Assembly: GCF_004360155.1 (NCBI RefSeq)
Contig: NZ_SAIS01000012.1
Coordinates: 122,222 to 186,221, forward strand
Reading direction: 5' to 3'
Origin: Paraglaciecola marina
GTDB lineage: Bacteria; Pseudomonadota; Gammaproteobacteria; Enterobacterales; Alteromonadaceae
Length of the DNA stretch: 64,000 bases
Positions 7,871-17,990 of this stretch are shown here, piece by piece. Numbering within the stretch: position 1 is the stretch's first letter; the number at the start of each line of letters is the position of its first letter. Below the pieces are notes generated by a model. The model saw only the letters and a program-made list of their open reading frames with translations, had not been told where the DNA came from and ran no database searches. Position numbers and translations under genes: made by a program.

Positions 7871-9991
7871 ATGAAACTCACTTCAACAAAAATGCGTTAT
7901 TCTGCTATTGCTTTGTCAGTAGTGGTATCTTTAACGTCTTTACAAGCTTTATCACAAGAAGATAGCGACAGCGAAGCATCAGTAGAAAATGTTACGGTCT
8001 GGGGAACAGAGGTTAAAACTTCTTCTTTGTTTTTAAAACAACAAGCCATAGCCGATAAGCAAGCAGACCATATCAGTGACTTACTGCGCGTCATCCCAGG
8101 TATTGATGTAGGTGGAGCTCACTCATTAAACCAACGTATTACCATACGCAGTATGGACGATAAAGATCTGCAAATATCTATAGATGGTGCAAGACAAAAC
8201 TCTTACATGTATCACCATTTAGGAAACCTACAAATTCATGCCGACATCTTACAATCAGTAGATATTAACGTAGGGACTAACAGTGTAATAAACGGCGGTA
8301 TCGGCGGTGCAGTTCGCTTTGAAACCAAACAAGCTGCCGATTTGCTAGACAAAGACCAAGAGTTTGGTGCCCGTGTGCAATTGGGTGCTGGCGATAATTC
8401 AGGTACAACCTTATCTGCTACAGCCTATGGCATGTTATCGGATAATGCTGACTTTTTGGTGTATCACAATGCTGTAAATCGTGACAACTATGAAGTAGGT
8501 GGTGGCAAAATATTAAACTCAAGTGGCGAAGTGATTGAGGGTACAGATGGCATTGTGCGCGGTCTTGAAGGAGAATTAAGAGACACACTGATTAAGTTTG
8601 GCTACAACCTAAATGACAACCAGAGATTCGAAATAGGGTATGAGTCTTATAAAGATGAAGGTGATTATAGTTATCGCCCTGATATGGGCCTTGCTACAGA
8701 CCTAGCCATCACCAACTCTTTAGGTATTCCATTATTGTGGCCAACCGAACTCACCCGTGACACCTTAACCCTTAATTACGATCTCACCATAGATAATACA
8801 GTGATAAAAGCAGCTGTGTATAAAAATACCAGCGAGCTAAAACGTGATGAATCTGGTTGGGCCGATAACGCCGCTTTTGCAGCTAGTGCAGGCTTTATAA
8901 CAGGTGAAGCAACCAATACAGGTGCAACCCTGTTAGCCAATACACTAATCGATAGTTCAATTGGCCATGAGCTAACCTATGGTTTTGATTATGTAAAGCA
9001 CGATACCGACTACAGAGGAGAGTTCACAGACAGCACAGCAACGTCTGGAGAAACCTCTAGCACGCTAGCATTGTTTGTAGAAGATAAAATTAATGTCAGT
9101 GAACAATTTAGTGTCATCCCTGGTGTGCGTTATGAAAGTTACGATATTGACTCAGCGGTAGTTGATGATGAGTTTAACGCCTTTAACTTAGCATTAGCGT
9201 TAGAGTATGCACCAAGCAACGACTTGTTATTTCGCTTAAGTGCAACCGAGATATTTAAAGGCCCTGAAATCAGCGAAGTATTTATTGGGGCAGGTCTTTA
9301 CGACACAGCTAATGCTGATATTGAAGAAGAAACTGGGGTAAACCTTGAACTGTCTTTCGCTTATCAAACTGAGATTGATAAAAACCAAAGCATTGCCTTA
9401 GGTGCAACCTTATTTAAAACCGAAGTAAATGATTATATCTATGACTACGCAACAGCACCTGAAGAAATAGGAGGTTCATGGAAAGACAATGTAGGTGATA
9501 TGAGCATAGATGGTTTTGAAGCTTATTTTGAATACAGCTATAAAGCTTTTACCACTTTATTTACAGTGTCTCGTGCAGAAAGTGAATTATCAGCCTTTGC
9601 TGATTACACTGATTTACAAAACGCTAGGCTAGACCGTCAGCAAGGTGACACTTTCACCCTAAACCTAAACTACACATTTGCAGATGCGAATATTGTTACC
9701 TCTTGGGAAATACAAAGTGTGCAAGATGTTGACTCTGGTGTTGATTTAGATGGCGCGACCCTAGATAACAGTAAAGATGGGTTTGTAGTACACAATATGT
9801 CAGCCCGCTGGACCCCAGATGCAGTTAAAGGACTAACCTTAGTATTTGGAATAGATAACGTTTTTGATGAGTTTTATGCATCACAATCATCTCGTACAGG
9901 TATATCTTTCCACCCACGATTCGGTGAGCTGTATTTGCAAGACTTTGAACCGGGCCGCAATATAAAAGCCACAGTTCAATATAAATTTTAA
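7871..9991 (+). CDS. TonB-dependent ferric siderophore receptor
   Basis: 706-residue outer-membrane receptor with a cleavable signal peptide (AxA-like site near residue 28). The N-terminal plug includes DLLRVIPGIDVG, RITIRSMDDKDL, a DGAR word, and GGIGGAVRFETK around residues 60-155. A 22-strand barrel follows, ending in the aromatic KATVQYKF. The protein transports a ferric chelate using TonB energy. A Fur box lies directly upstream, and the siderophore-interacting protein gene starts three bases after its stop, so it heads an iron-uptake operon. The ligand is not evident from sequence; a catecholate siderophore is suggested by the VctPDGC-like importer downstream. Confidence 0.88.
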   Translation: MKLTSTKMRYSAIALSVVVSLTSLQALSQEDSDSEASVENVTVWGTEVKTSSLFLKQQAIADKQADHISDLLRVIPGIDVGGAHSLNQRITIRSMDDKDLQISIDGARQNSYMYHHLGNLQIHADILQSVDINVGTNSVINGGIGGAVRFETKQAADLLDKDQEFGARVQLGAGDNSGTTLSATAYGMLSDNADFLVYHNAVNRDNYEVGGGKILNSSGEVIEGTDGIVRGLEGELRDTLIKFGYNLNDNQRFEIGYESYKDEGDYSYRPDMGLATDLAITNSLGIPLLWPTELTRDTLTLNYDLTIDNTVIKAAVYKNTSELKRDESGWADNAAFAASAGFITGEATNTGATLLANTLIDSSIGHELTYGFDYVKHDTDYRGEFTDSTATSGETSSTLALFVEDKINVSEQFSVIPGVRYESYDIDSAVVDDEFNAFNLALALEYAPSNDLLFRLSATEIFKGPEISEVFIGAGLYDTANADIEEETGVNLELSFAYQTEIDKNQSIALGATLFKTEVNDYIYDYATAPEEIGGSWKDNVGDMSIDGFEAYFEYSYKAFTTLFTVSRAESELSAFADYTDLQNARLDRQQGDTFTLNLNYTFADANIVTSWEIQSVQDVDSGVDLDGATLDNSKDGFVVHNMSARWTPDAVKGLTLVFGIDNVFDEFYASQSSRTGISFHPRFGELYLQDFEPGRNIKATVQYKF

Positions 9992-9994
9992 AAT

Positions 9995-10804
9995 ATGACT
10001 GCAATTATATTAACCCTTGTATCGGTTACCCCAATGGGAGGCGCTCTTAACCGTTTGGTTTTGAGCTCTCCTGAGCTCACTAGCGAGCGGATCCCTGCTT
10101 TTTTTGCAGGCTTACATATTAAACTATTTTTTAAACAGCCCCATCAGGCAGAACTCGTGCTGCCTCAACGGGACGAAAACGATAAAATAGTATGGCCTGA
10201 AGCAGACAAAAAGCCCTTAGCCCGAACTTACTCTATTGCTGACTTTGATGCTGAAAATCAAACTATAACAGTCGATTTTGTATTGCACCGAGACTATGGC
10301 ATTGCCAGCGAGTTTGCCAAAATGGCCAAACCTGGGGATATACTTGGCTTTGCCGGCCCAGGTTTAATCACTATGGTAAACTCAAGTGCTAAACAACACT
10401 TGCTGGTGGGAGATTTATCTGCCATGCCAGCCATTGCAGCAGTATTGAATACGCTTACTCACAAGGATAGTGTGCATGTAATTATTGAGCTTGAAAATAA
10501 CGTTAATCAAACCTTGATAACCCAACAATACTTTGCAGCGAGAGAGCATCAAATTACTTTTGTAGAACAAAAGTTTACGGATAAGTCTGAAATACTTGAG
10601 CTGGTTCGTAACTTACAAATTAGCAACACCAAGGATCAGTGGAGTATTGCTCTCGCAGGAGAACACCTCACAGTTGTCAGCATTCGCAAGTACTTGCGAC
10701 AAATAGACTTTGATAAAAAATCATTATATGCAGTGCCCTATTGGCGGAATCAACAAAATGAGGAAACCTATCATGCACAGCGCCACGAAGTGATGGATAC
10801 CTAA
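9995..10804 (+). CDS. Siderophore-interacting FAD-dependent ferric reductase (ViuB/YqjH-like)
   Basis: 269-residue SIP-family flavoprotein. The FAD-binding motif is ARTYSIADFD at about residues 74-83, and the NAD(P)H domain motif GDLSAMPAIAAVL (about 145-157) corresponds to the GDETALPAI element of ViuB and YqjH. It reduces Fe(III)-siderophore in the cytoplasm so that iron can be released. It lies three bases after the receptor gene and one base before the binding-protein gene, so it is co-transcribed with both. The annotation is firm at family level. Confidence 0.85.
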   Translation: MTAIILTLVSVTPMGGALNRLVLSSPELTSERIPAFFAGLHIKLFFKQPHQAELVLPQRDENDKIVWPEADKKPLARTYSIADFDAENQTITVDFVLHRDYGIASEFAKMAKPGDILGFAGPGLITMVNSSAKQHLLVGDLSAMPAIAAVLNTLTHKDSVHVIIELENNVNQTLITQQYFAAREHQITFVEQKFTDKSEILELVRNLQISNTKDQWSIALAGEHLTVVSIRKYLRQIDFDKKSLYAVPYWRNQQNEETYHAQRHEVMDT

Positions 10805-10805
10805 C

Positions 10806-11678
10806 ATGAAAAAATTATTCGTATTGATACTGACTAGTTTAACTTTATTGCAAGTAAGCTGGTTACAGGCTGCAACAACCGACAGCGTCCCGCAAAAAGT
10901 GGTGTCATTTGACTTAGCACAAATCGACACCCTTGATTATTTGGGTGTGCAAGTATTAGGTGTACCTAAAAGCCATACCATTAATTACTTAGCTAAGTTC
11001 CAAGGAGATGAGTACATAAATGTGGGCTCTATGTTTGAGCCAGATTTTGAGACCGTCGCCAGCCTTGAGCCAGATTTGATCATTGTTGGTGGCCGGACCC
11101 AAAGCAAAATAAAAATGATGAAAAGTATTGCTCCAACCTTTGATAGCACAGTTTGGGGTGATAACTATCTGCAACAATTTTACCTTATCACCCAAGAGTC
11201 TGGCTCCTTAGTAAACCAGCCAGAACTTGCAGCCCAAGCCATTGCTGACATAAAGCAACAGGTAGCCAAGATAAAAGCTAAGGCTAAACAAGGCGGTAAA
11301 GTGATGTTTGTGATGACCACAGGCGGTAAAATCACAGTATTTGGCCCCGGGTCTCGATTTGGTTGGCTATACACTGAACTAGGTTTTGAAGCCGCTGGAG
11401 ATGAGAATGCTCTGTCACATCATGGTGACCCAGTGTCTTTTGAATATTTACGTAAGCTCAATCCGGACATTTTATTAGTACTTGACCGTGATATTGCCAT
11501 TGGTAAAGACACAGGTATGGCTAAACAACTATTAGAGAACGACCTTATAAAAGGCCTGAAAGCCTATCAAAATAATAAAGTTATTATGTTAGACGGCTAT
11601 GCCTGGTACACAGTTGGTACAGGAGTTAGTGCCATGAATAAAATCTTAGCGCAAATACAAAGCGCCCTTATAGAGTAA
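10806..11678 (+). CDS. Periplasmic ferric-siderophore binding protein (VctP/FatB/YclQ-like)
   Basis: 290-residue class III (TroA-fold) substrate-binding protein with a signal peptide ending near residue 22 (LQAA). Visible family words are VVSFDLAQIDTLDYLG at the start of the mature protein, then LEPDLIIVGGR, a helical backbone in the middle, LNPDILLVLDRD and VIMLDGYAWYTVG. It hands the ferric siderophore to the permeases encoded downstream. No lipobox is seen, so it is a soluble periplasmic protein. Similarity to VctP/FatB/YclQ suggests catecholate or mixed catecholate-citrate siderophores; substrate is inferred. Confidence 0.85.
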   Translation: MKKLFVLILTSLTLLQVSWLQAATTDSVPQKVVSFDLAQIDTLDYLGVQVLGVPKSHTINYLAKFQGDEYINVGSMFEPDFETVASLEPDLIIVGGRTQSKIKMMKSIAPTFDSTVWGDNYLQQFYLITQESGSLVNQPELAAQAIADIKQQVAKIKAKAKQGGKVMFVMTTGGKITVFGPGSRFGWLYTELGFEAAGDENALSHHGDPVSFEYLRKLNPDILLVLDRDIAIGKDTGMAKQLLENDLIKGLKAYQNNKVIMLDGYAWYTVGTGVSAMNKILAQIQSALIE

Positions 11679-11707
11679 TAAAACTTGATGACACCCCAGC
11701 AGCCAAT

Positions 11708-12646
11708 ATGACCAAGACCTATCTTTATTGGGCCTTAGTATTTGTTGGCCTAATTATCACTAGCTTACTACTGGGTTCTATCACACTAGATAGTGCCAGC
11801 TTTGACTGGCAATTGCTCAGTCAAACACGGATACCAAGAACGATAGCGATTGTATTGTCTGGTATGTCTTTGTCTGTTGCAGGTGTCATCATGCAAATGT
11901 TGGCTAACAATAAATTTGTAGAGCCTACCACCACAGGCACAGTGGAGTGGGCCATCCTTGGTATGTTGTTACTACTTATTTTTTACCCCCAAGCCTCTCT
12001 TACCGTTAAGTTAAGCGTCTCTGTATTGTTTTCTATATTGGGGGCAATGAGCTTTCTATTGCTTATCAAAAAGCTACACACTCGCTCTATCATTATGGTG
12101 CCCTTAGTAGGAATTATTTATGCTGGAGTGATTGGCGCTGTGGTTAATTTTATTGCTTACCAGCAAGATCTTATGCAATTTGTTTGGGTGTGGATTCAAG
12201 GCGACTTTTCAATGATATTGCAAGGTCGCTACGAACTATTATGGTTTGCTGGCCTGCTAACTTGTCTAGCCTATTTTATTGCTGATCGTTTTACCATAAT
12301 TGGCTTAGGGAAAAACGTCGCCACCAATCTAGGATTAAATTACGGCTATGTATTTGCCATTGGGATTACACTTGTGGCTAGCGTGGCAGGCATTACTGTT
12401 GTGATTGCTGGGGTATTACCATTTCTAGGATTAATAGTGCCAAACATCATTAGTCTATATTATGGGGATAATTTGCGCCGCTCTATTCCACTAATAGCAT
12501 GTATGGGCGCTATGCTAGCCTTAGTGTGTGACATATTAGCGCGTATATTAGTACATCCTTTTGAGATACCTGTTGGCGTCATAATGGGAGTGGTGGGCAG
12601 TGCCATATTTTTAGGGTTACTGCTAAGGCAAACGCGACATGACTAA
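11708..12646 (+). CDS. Ferric-siderophore ABC permease 1 (VctD/YclN-like)
   Basis: 312-residue FecCD-family inner-membrane permease with about nine hydrophobic helices. The family marks SQTRIPRTIAIVLSGMSLSV (about residues 38-57) and FLGLIVPNIISLYYG near residue 240 are visible; the latter precedes the coupling helix that contacts the ATPase. It pairs with the second permease, whose gene overlaps its 3' end by eight bases, indicating translational coupling. The start ATG lies 29 bases after the binding-protein gene. Confidence 0.85.
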   Translation: MTKTYLYWALVFVGLIITSLLLGSITLDSASFDWQLLSQTRIPRTIAIVLSGMSLSVAGVIMQMLANNKFVEPTTTGTVEWAILGMLLLLIFYPQASLTVKLSVSVLFSILGAMSFLLLIKKLHTRSIIMVPLVGIIYAGVIGAVVNFIAYQQDLMQFVWVWIQGDFSMILQGRYELLWFAGLLTCLAYFIADRFTIIGLGKNVATNLGLNYGYVFAIGITLVASVAGITVVIAGVLPFLGLIVPNIISLYYGDNLRRSIPLIACMGAMLALVCDILARILVHPFEIPVGVIMGVVGSAIFLGLLLRQTRHD

Positions 12647-13616
12647 GCAAGCAGTGCCTAAACTTAAGCTTTCACCTTTTACCCGCTTAGCTCTGCTGGC
12701 GGTGGCAGTAATTTTAGCTTGTACCTTATTTTTAACCTGGAACGTTAAAGCATCTTGGGCCTTTACACTTGAATTCAGAGGTCAAAAGCTAATCAGTATG
12801 GTGTTAGTGGGGATTTTTATCGCCATCGCCACTTTGCTATTCCAAACTATCAGCCAAAATAAAATTTTAACGCCATCCATTATGGGGTTTGATGCCTTAT
12901 ACATGCTAATTCAATCTGTGTTGATAGTGCTGATAGGAGCCAGCGGTTACTCAATACTGAATGAATATACAAAATGGGCCATCGAGATAACTATCATGAC
13001 CAGCATGATGTTACTGCTGTCTAAATTTCTATTTAGAGGCTCTGCCCAATCTATACAATTATTAATACTCAGTGGTGTAGTGTTAGGGATATGTTTAAGT
13101 AGTATCAATGGCTTAGTGTTTCGTATGATGGACCCTAGCCAATCAGTCGTAGCTCAAGATGCCTTTTTTGCTTCGTTTTCATCTCCGTCCATAGCTTTAG
13201 TGCAATTATCCTATTTATTATTAGCTGCGACGTTTGTGTATTTGTTTAGATATCATCACCAACTAGATGTGCTCTTGCTAGGGGAACAAACCGCCCACAG
13301 CTTAGGCATAAACTACGCACGTTTAACCCAGCATCTACTCATATTAATAGCCATTTTAGTCGGTATGTCGACTGCCTTGGTAGGTCCCATTACCTTTTTA
13401 GGCTTACTAGTTGTACATTTAGCCTACCAATTAGCGGGCAGTTACAAACACAAAATATTATTACCTTTTGCCGCCTTGCTAGGAGTCTTGGTTTTGGTTT
13501 TAGGAGAGTTTATCTTGCAACATTTAGTCTCATTCAACACTCGCCTAAGCATAGTGATAGAGTGTGTAGGTGGCCTAGTATTTTTAGCCCTAGTAATTAA
13601 ACAAGCCAAATCATGA
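12639..13616 (+). CDS. Ferric-siderophore ABC permease 2 (VctG/YclO-like)
   Basis: 325-residue FecCD-family permease, second half of the heterodimeric membrane channel. It has about nine transmembrane helices, with the conserved GPITFLGLLVVHLAYQLAG near residue 250. Its start overlaps the previous permease by eight bases and its stop overlaps the ATPase start by four (ATGA), so the three importer genes are translationally coupled. Two different permeases plus one ATPase is the Vct/Ycl/Fat arrangement rather than the single-permease BtuCD one. Confidence 0.85.
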   Translation: MTKQAVPKLKLSPFTRLALLAVAVILACTLFLTWNVKASWAFTLEFRGQKLISMVLVGIFIAIATLLFQTISQNKILTPSIMGFDALYMLIQSVLIVLIGASGYSILNEYTKWAIEITIMTSMMLLLSKFLFRGSAQSIQLLILSGVVLGICLSSINGLVFRMMDPSQSVVAQDAFFASFSSPSIALVQLSYLLLAATFVYLFRYHHQLDVLLLGEQTAHSLGINYARLTQHLLILIAILVGMSTALVGPITFLGLLVVHLAYQLAGSYKHKILLPFAALLGVLVLVLGEFILQHLVSFNTRLSIVIECVGGLVFLALVIKQAKS

Positions 13617-14371
13617 TTGAATTTAAAAATGTAGCCTTAAGCTACGGTCAAAAACAAGTCCTTAAAGACATTAATTTAACCCTAGCAGATACCGGCCTTA
13701 CCTCTATCATAGGACCAAATGGCTCGGGTAAATCCTCATGCTTGTCTCTTATGAGCCGACTACAAAAAGCAAGTGCTGGGGAAGTACTATTAGATAACAG
13801 CCCGATACAGCAAATACCCGCTAATCAACTAGCTAAAAAGCTGTCTATATTACGCCAAGACAACCATACCAATGCTCGTATTCAGGTTAAAGACTTAATC
13901 ACATTTGGACGCTACCCCTATCACCAAGGGCGACCTAGCGCGGAAGATCTGAAAATAGTTGAGCAATGTATTGAATATGTTGATTTACAAGCAGTACAAG
14001 ATAGGTTTATTGACCAGTTATCTGGCGGGCAGCGACAAAGAGTGTTTATAGCCATGGTATTAGCCCAAGACACCCAAACGATTCTGTTAGACGAACCGCT
14101 TAATAATCTCGATATCAAACATAGCGTGAGCATAATGAAACAGCTGCGCCAAGCTTGCGACGAATTAAACAAACAAGTGGTAGTGGTCCTACATGACATT
14201 AACTTTGCCGCACACTATAGCGATACCATAATCGCCCTAAAAAATGGTGAGCTGGTGGCCAACGGCAGTCCCACTGACATAATGCAAGACTCAGTTTTAA
14301 GTCATATATACGATATGCCGATAACAGTCACTAACATACAAGGCAAACCCACCTGCCTGTTTTATTCGTAA
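13613..14371 (+). CDS. Ferric-siderophore ABC ATPase (VctC/YclP-like)
   Basis: 252-residue ABC ATPase. Walker A is GPNGSGKSS at residues 34-42, the signature is LSGGQRQR at 136-143, Walker B is TILLDEP at 156-162, and the switch His is in VVVLHDINFAAHY. It powers the preceding permease pair. It is the last gene of the run that begins at 7871; no clear terminator hairpin was found in the following 300 bases. Confidence 0.9.
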   Translation: MIEFKNVALSYGQKQVLKDINLTLADTGLTSIIGPNGSGKSSCLSLMSRLQKASAGEVLLDNSPIQQIPANQLAKKLSILRQDNHTNARIQVKDLITFGRYPYHQGRPSAEDLKIVEQCIEYVDLQAVQDRFIDQLSGGQRQRVFIAMVLAQDTQTILLDEPLNNLDIKHSVSIMKQLRQACDELNKQVVVVLHDINFAAHYSDTIIALKNGELVANGSPTDIMQDSVLSHIYDMPITVTNIQGKPTCLFYS

Positions 14372-14675
14372 CACTAAACAGCCTACAGGTTCAGTATCAA
14401 GGCGCTTCAGTAGCCACCTAACTCGGCATTAATGAGTGGCAATGGGAGTCAGCCTTACACCTAATGTAAATTTCTTCGAATAAGCCAATAAAAACAAACC
14501 AAAATTTAGTCAAATTAACCAATTTCATGGTCAAATTTATTGTTGACACATTCTAAAAGATCTCAATTAAATCATAAGCCATTGTTTTATATAACAAATA
14601 AAAATTGGCACCTCAGTTGCAAAAGCTATAGTAAGTCACAACGACTACTTACATAACTTAACTAAATAGGAAAAT
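14372..14675. other. Intergenic, promoter region of the DUF3718 gene
   Basis: 304 bases without a recognisable gene. A TTGACA word at 14543-14548 has only a poor -10 match 17 bases later (ATTAAA), so a promoter is possible but weakly supported. Confidence 0.25.
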
Positions 14676-15005
14676 ATGATGAACACATTTACTAAAATAA
14701 TCGCAACTTCAGTTTTAACTCTTAGCTCAATCGGTATGGCTAGTGCTGCAACTGAGTACGTAGCTGCAGATGATTATGTTACTAGCAAATTATGCGTAGT
14801 CGCTACTGAAGGTAGCAAATTAAAGTTATCAAAAGCGATTGAGAAAACCGGGTTAAGTAAACGCTTTGTTGTAGAAAACGTGACTTGTAATAATCAAGAA
14901 CTGACTACTTTTGTAGAGCAACACGGTACAAATGTTGACAATATTAATAATTACTTAACTGCTGGTAAATATAGCCAAAACCAAGAAACAATCGCATCAC
15001 TTTAA
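14676..15005 (+). CDS. Small exported DUF3718-type protein
   Basis: 109-residue protein with a clear signal peptide (MMNTFTKIIATSVLTLSSIG, cleavage after ASA near residue 25). The mature part has two cysteines about 39 residues apart (KLCVVATEG and NVTCNNQEL), a spacing that suits one disulphide. The pattern of Cys, basic KLKLSKAIEKTGLS and VTCNN fits the DUF3718 family common in Alteromonadales and Shewanella. Function is unknown. It is preceded by a good ribosome site (AGGAAAAT) and stands alone between two opposing clusters. Confidence 0.7.
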   Translation: MMNTFTKIIATSVLTLSSIGMASAATEYVAADDYVTSKLCVVATEGSKLKLSKAIEKTGLSKRFVVENVTCNNQELTTFVEQHGTNVDNINNYLTAGKYSQNQETIASL

Positions 15006-15152
15006 TCTAAATTGATGCTCTGCATAAACAGTGTTTCCCATTCCTTGTCGTCATCTTAATAACGAGTTTGACGGCGAGGCTTTTTAATATTGGGAGGTAA
15101 AGAGAAGGGACTGAGAAATCAGAACCACTTCTCCGAAATATAGGTGACTAAA

Positions 15153-16247
15153 TTACTCTACTATGGGAGTCAAAATAAAAACCCTCTCGGGATTATCTAC
15201 AACATCCCTGATTGGTCCGACTCCAACAATTTGACCCACATCGTTAATCGCAATAGCATCGGTAAAACGCTTAAAAAACTCTATACCGTGAAGGTACAAA
15301 CTATGATCCATTAAGTCTTTAAAACCAAAGTCATCATGATAAACAAACGCATGAAAAGGATAACTACCATTGTGGTCAAAAGTAGCCCCCACAATTACGC
15401 CGTTATTATTGATATTTGATGCGTATGCCCCAGTCCAACCCGAACCTCCTTTGACTTCAGTCAAAACTCCATTATCAATTGAGAATGCTGATTGGCCAAA
15501 AAATCCAAATGCAGCTCCATGGATCCCATATCCAACTAGTTCACCACTATCATTAACAGCACTTGCCGCAGTATTACCATTTAATTCTTCAGACATTAAA
15601 CCGCCACTATATTTGGCGGTATGTTTTATAGCTTTATAATTACCATAACTATCCGTCCCATCAGCGTCAAACCAACCAACAACCTCACCAAGCCCATTCA
15701 TGTCTTCCCCAAACATATTAATACCTAAACTATTAAGATCTAACACGGTCCCATCTGATTCTCTGATATAGGTGTGGGCAGTTTTAGTTGATTGGTCATA
15801 ATAGGTTGCTAATATTTGACCAGCATCATTGATGGTCATTAATTTAAAGCCTTCAAGCGCTCCTAATACTTCTAGAACACCGCCAATAGGCTCTAACATA
15901 CCACCACTGTACAAGGCTGGAACAATATTGCCATAAGCGTCAGTAACTTCTACTAGCACTTGGTCGTTATTGTTAATACTTACAGCTTTTGATGAGACTC
16001 CTCCCATAGCTCCCAGGTTAGTCATTGCGTCATCAGCATATGAATACAAAAAGGCGTATTCGACATCTGAAACATCAGTACTAACACCCACTACAAATCC
16101 ATTATTATTGATATCGGCTACATCTATAAAGTTACCACCTAGGGTACCTAAATCTCTTATGGAATAATTGGGAAGGACTTCTGCATTTACAAAGCTAGAT
16201 ACTGCCAGTACAGCAATAATTACCAGGGTTTTCTTGATATATAGCAT
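15153..16247 (-). CDS. Exported HAF-repeat protein
   Basis: 364-residue protein with a signal peptide ending near residue 22 (SFVNA). It consists of repeated units with the words DLGTLGG, INNNGFVVGVS, INNNDQVL, INDAGQIL, VNDSGELVGYG, INNNGVIVGAT and INDVGQIVGVG. This is the HAF extracellular repeat, probably forming a beta-propeller-like fold. No catalytic residues or anchor are evident. It lies downstream of the laminarinase on the same strand but 200 bases away. Its role is unknown; similar proteins are usually annotated only as extracellular repeat proteins. Confidence 0.75.
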   Translation of the reverse strand: MLYIKKTLVIIAVLAVSSFVNAEVLPNYSIRDLGTLGGNFIDVADINNNGFVVGVSTDVSDVEYAFLYSYADDAMTNLGAMGGVSSKAVSINNNDQVLVEVTDAYGNIVPALYSGGMLEPIGGVLEVLGALEGFKLMTINDAGQILATYYDQSTKTAHTYIRESDGTVLDLNSLGINMFGEDMNGLGEVVGWFDADGTDSYGNYKAIKHTAKYSGGLMSEELNGNTAASAVNDSGELVGYGIHGAAFGFFGQSAFSIDNGVLTEVKGGSGWTGAYASNINNNGVIVGATFDHNGSYPFHAFVYHDDFGFKDLMDHSLYLHGIEFFKRFTDAIAINDVGQIVGVGPIRDVVDNPERVFILTPIVE

Positions 16248-16447
16248 TTAATAATCTCCATTTACTTTCTACTAATTTAATTAAAGTTTCATTTGTTAAG
16301 ACTACATCCTACTTAACAAGATAAATCCTAGCCTCTTTTTTAAAAGAGTAAATAATTACCCCTACCATTTGGCTATTAATTAGATCTGGAAAGAATAAAC
16401 CTAAACCACTTTCATGGTTTAGGTCTTTAATGAAGAATTAATTAGGG

Positions 16448-17990
16448 TTATTTAGCGATGTGATAATCCGTTAAATAAATTTTGTCTGCGGTATTCCCCC
16501 CCACTCCAAATATCGCTATTTGGGTAAGCTTAGATAAGTCCAATGGTATCTCACTTAAATCAATACTGACGTCACTCCAGCTGCTATTTACACTTAGCGG
16601 CACTTTAAACTCAACGCCATCAACAATAAAATCTAAAGTGTATTCAGAAAAGCTACCAGTTGAAGCAATCTTGAAATTAAGAGATGTATACTTGGATACG
16701 TCTATATCGTACTGCTGCACATCGCCGTATATATCTCCCATTAAAGCGAGTACCGCACCCCAACCACTGCCTTTTGACAACTCAAAGCTAGTCAAGCCGT
16801 TATAGATGACGTCAGACATAAATGTTGTGCCTGTAGACCATTCATTTAGGGTGATATTGCCGTCATTAGCAAAGTTATTGTCATCAATAATCATGTCTGT
16901 CTCTTCACCAGTCGAAGAGAAAAACACAAATTTATCATCAGAACTGTCTTTTTCAGATTTTAGTTTGCCAGAGTCATACATGATAAGGTCAGTCACATAA
17001 ATATCTTGGGAAGCTGAACCTCCTTGATACACACCAAATAAGGCTACTTGGCTGACATTAGATAGATTCACCCCGTACATGGCTAAATCAATATCAATAA
17101 GATTCCACTCAGCTTGGCTAGCTAAGCTAAAGCCCACTTCTTGGGACACTTGGTTACCATTTACATTAGACACAATAGCAAGAGCATAACGTTCAAATGC
17201 TCCTTCAGAGGCCACTTTGAACTTAATGTTGGTATATTCGGCAAAATCCACATCATAGTTGTCGATAGTTGAACCGTCAGATATATCACCTTGCAGTGCT
17301 AATACCGCTCCCCAAGACCCATTTGCACTTAACTTAATGCCATCAAGCCCAGCATAATTGGCATCAGAGATAAGCGTGCCGGTACTCCACTCTCCAAAGA
17401 TAACATTGCCCACATCACTGTTATTGTCGCCATCAACAATTAAATCACTAGGCACACTTTCATCTGATGAGATAAATACAAAGTCGTCGTTAGTTGTACT
17501 ATCGAAGGGAATAGTTTCATCTTGGATAAAGCTAAAGTCAGTGATATAGATAGTCGACACACCTGACTGTCCGCCAATACCATAAACCGCTATCCAATCG
17601 ACTGTAGATAAATTTAATGGAATATCTGAGGTATCTAGGGTTACGGTTTGCCAAGTATCAATGCTTTCATCTATGGGCAGTGTGATTTCTTTACTTACAC
17701 CATTACCAGAAATCGCAATTTTGTAACCACTTGCGTAATTGCCTGTGGTCGCTAATTTTAACTCGATACGATTAAATAAGCTGAGGTCTCCATTTATACC
17801 ATTCTGGAAAGCCAGAACCGTGCCCCAGTTTCCTTGCTCTGGCGAGTTTGAGCTAGATACTAGCTCCCAGCCCAGTAAACCATCAAACATGACATCACTT
17901 TGAATACTGGTACCTGTACTCCATTCGCCAACAGTATCTGACTCAAAATTAATATCGGAATCACCAGTAGAGGATATTAAAGTATAGGTA
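16448..17990 (-). repeat. Three tandem C-terminal modules of the laminarinase
   Basis: Within the GH16 gene three homologous segments follow one another, roughly 17530-17990, 16990-17470 and 16448-16920. Each has an F(V/I)SS-like opening, the words EWSTGT and W(G)TVLA or WGAVLA, and an ending of IYITD, IYVTD or IYLTD. Each is preceded by an acidic linker. They look like duplicated carbohydrate-binding modules that I cannot assign to a numbered CBM family from sequence alone. Boundaries are approximate. Confidence 0.7.
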
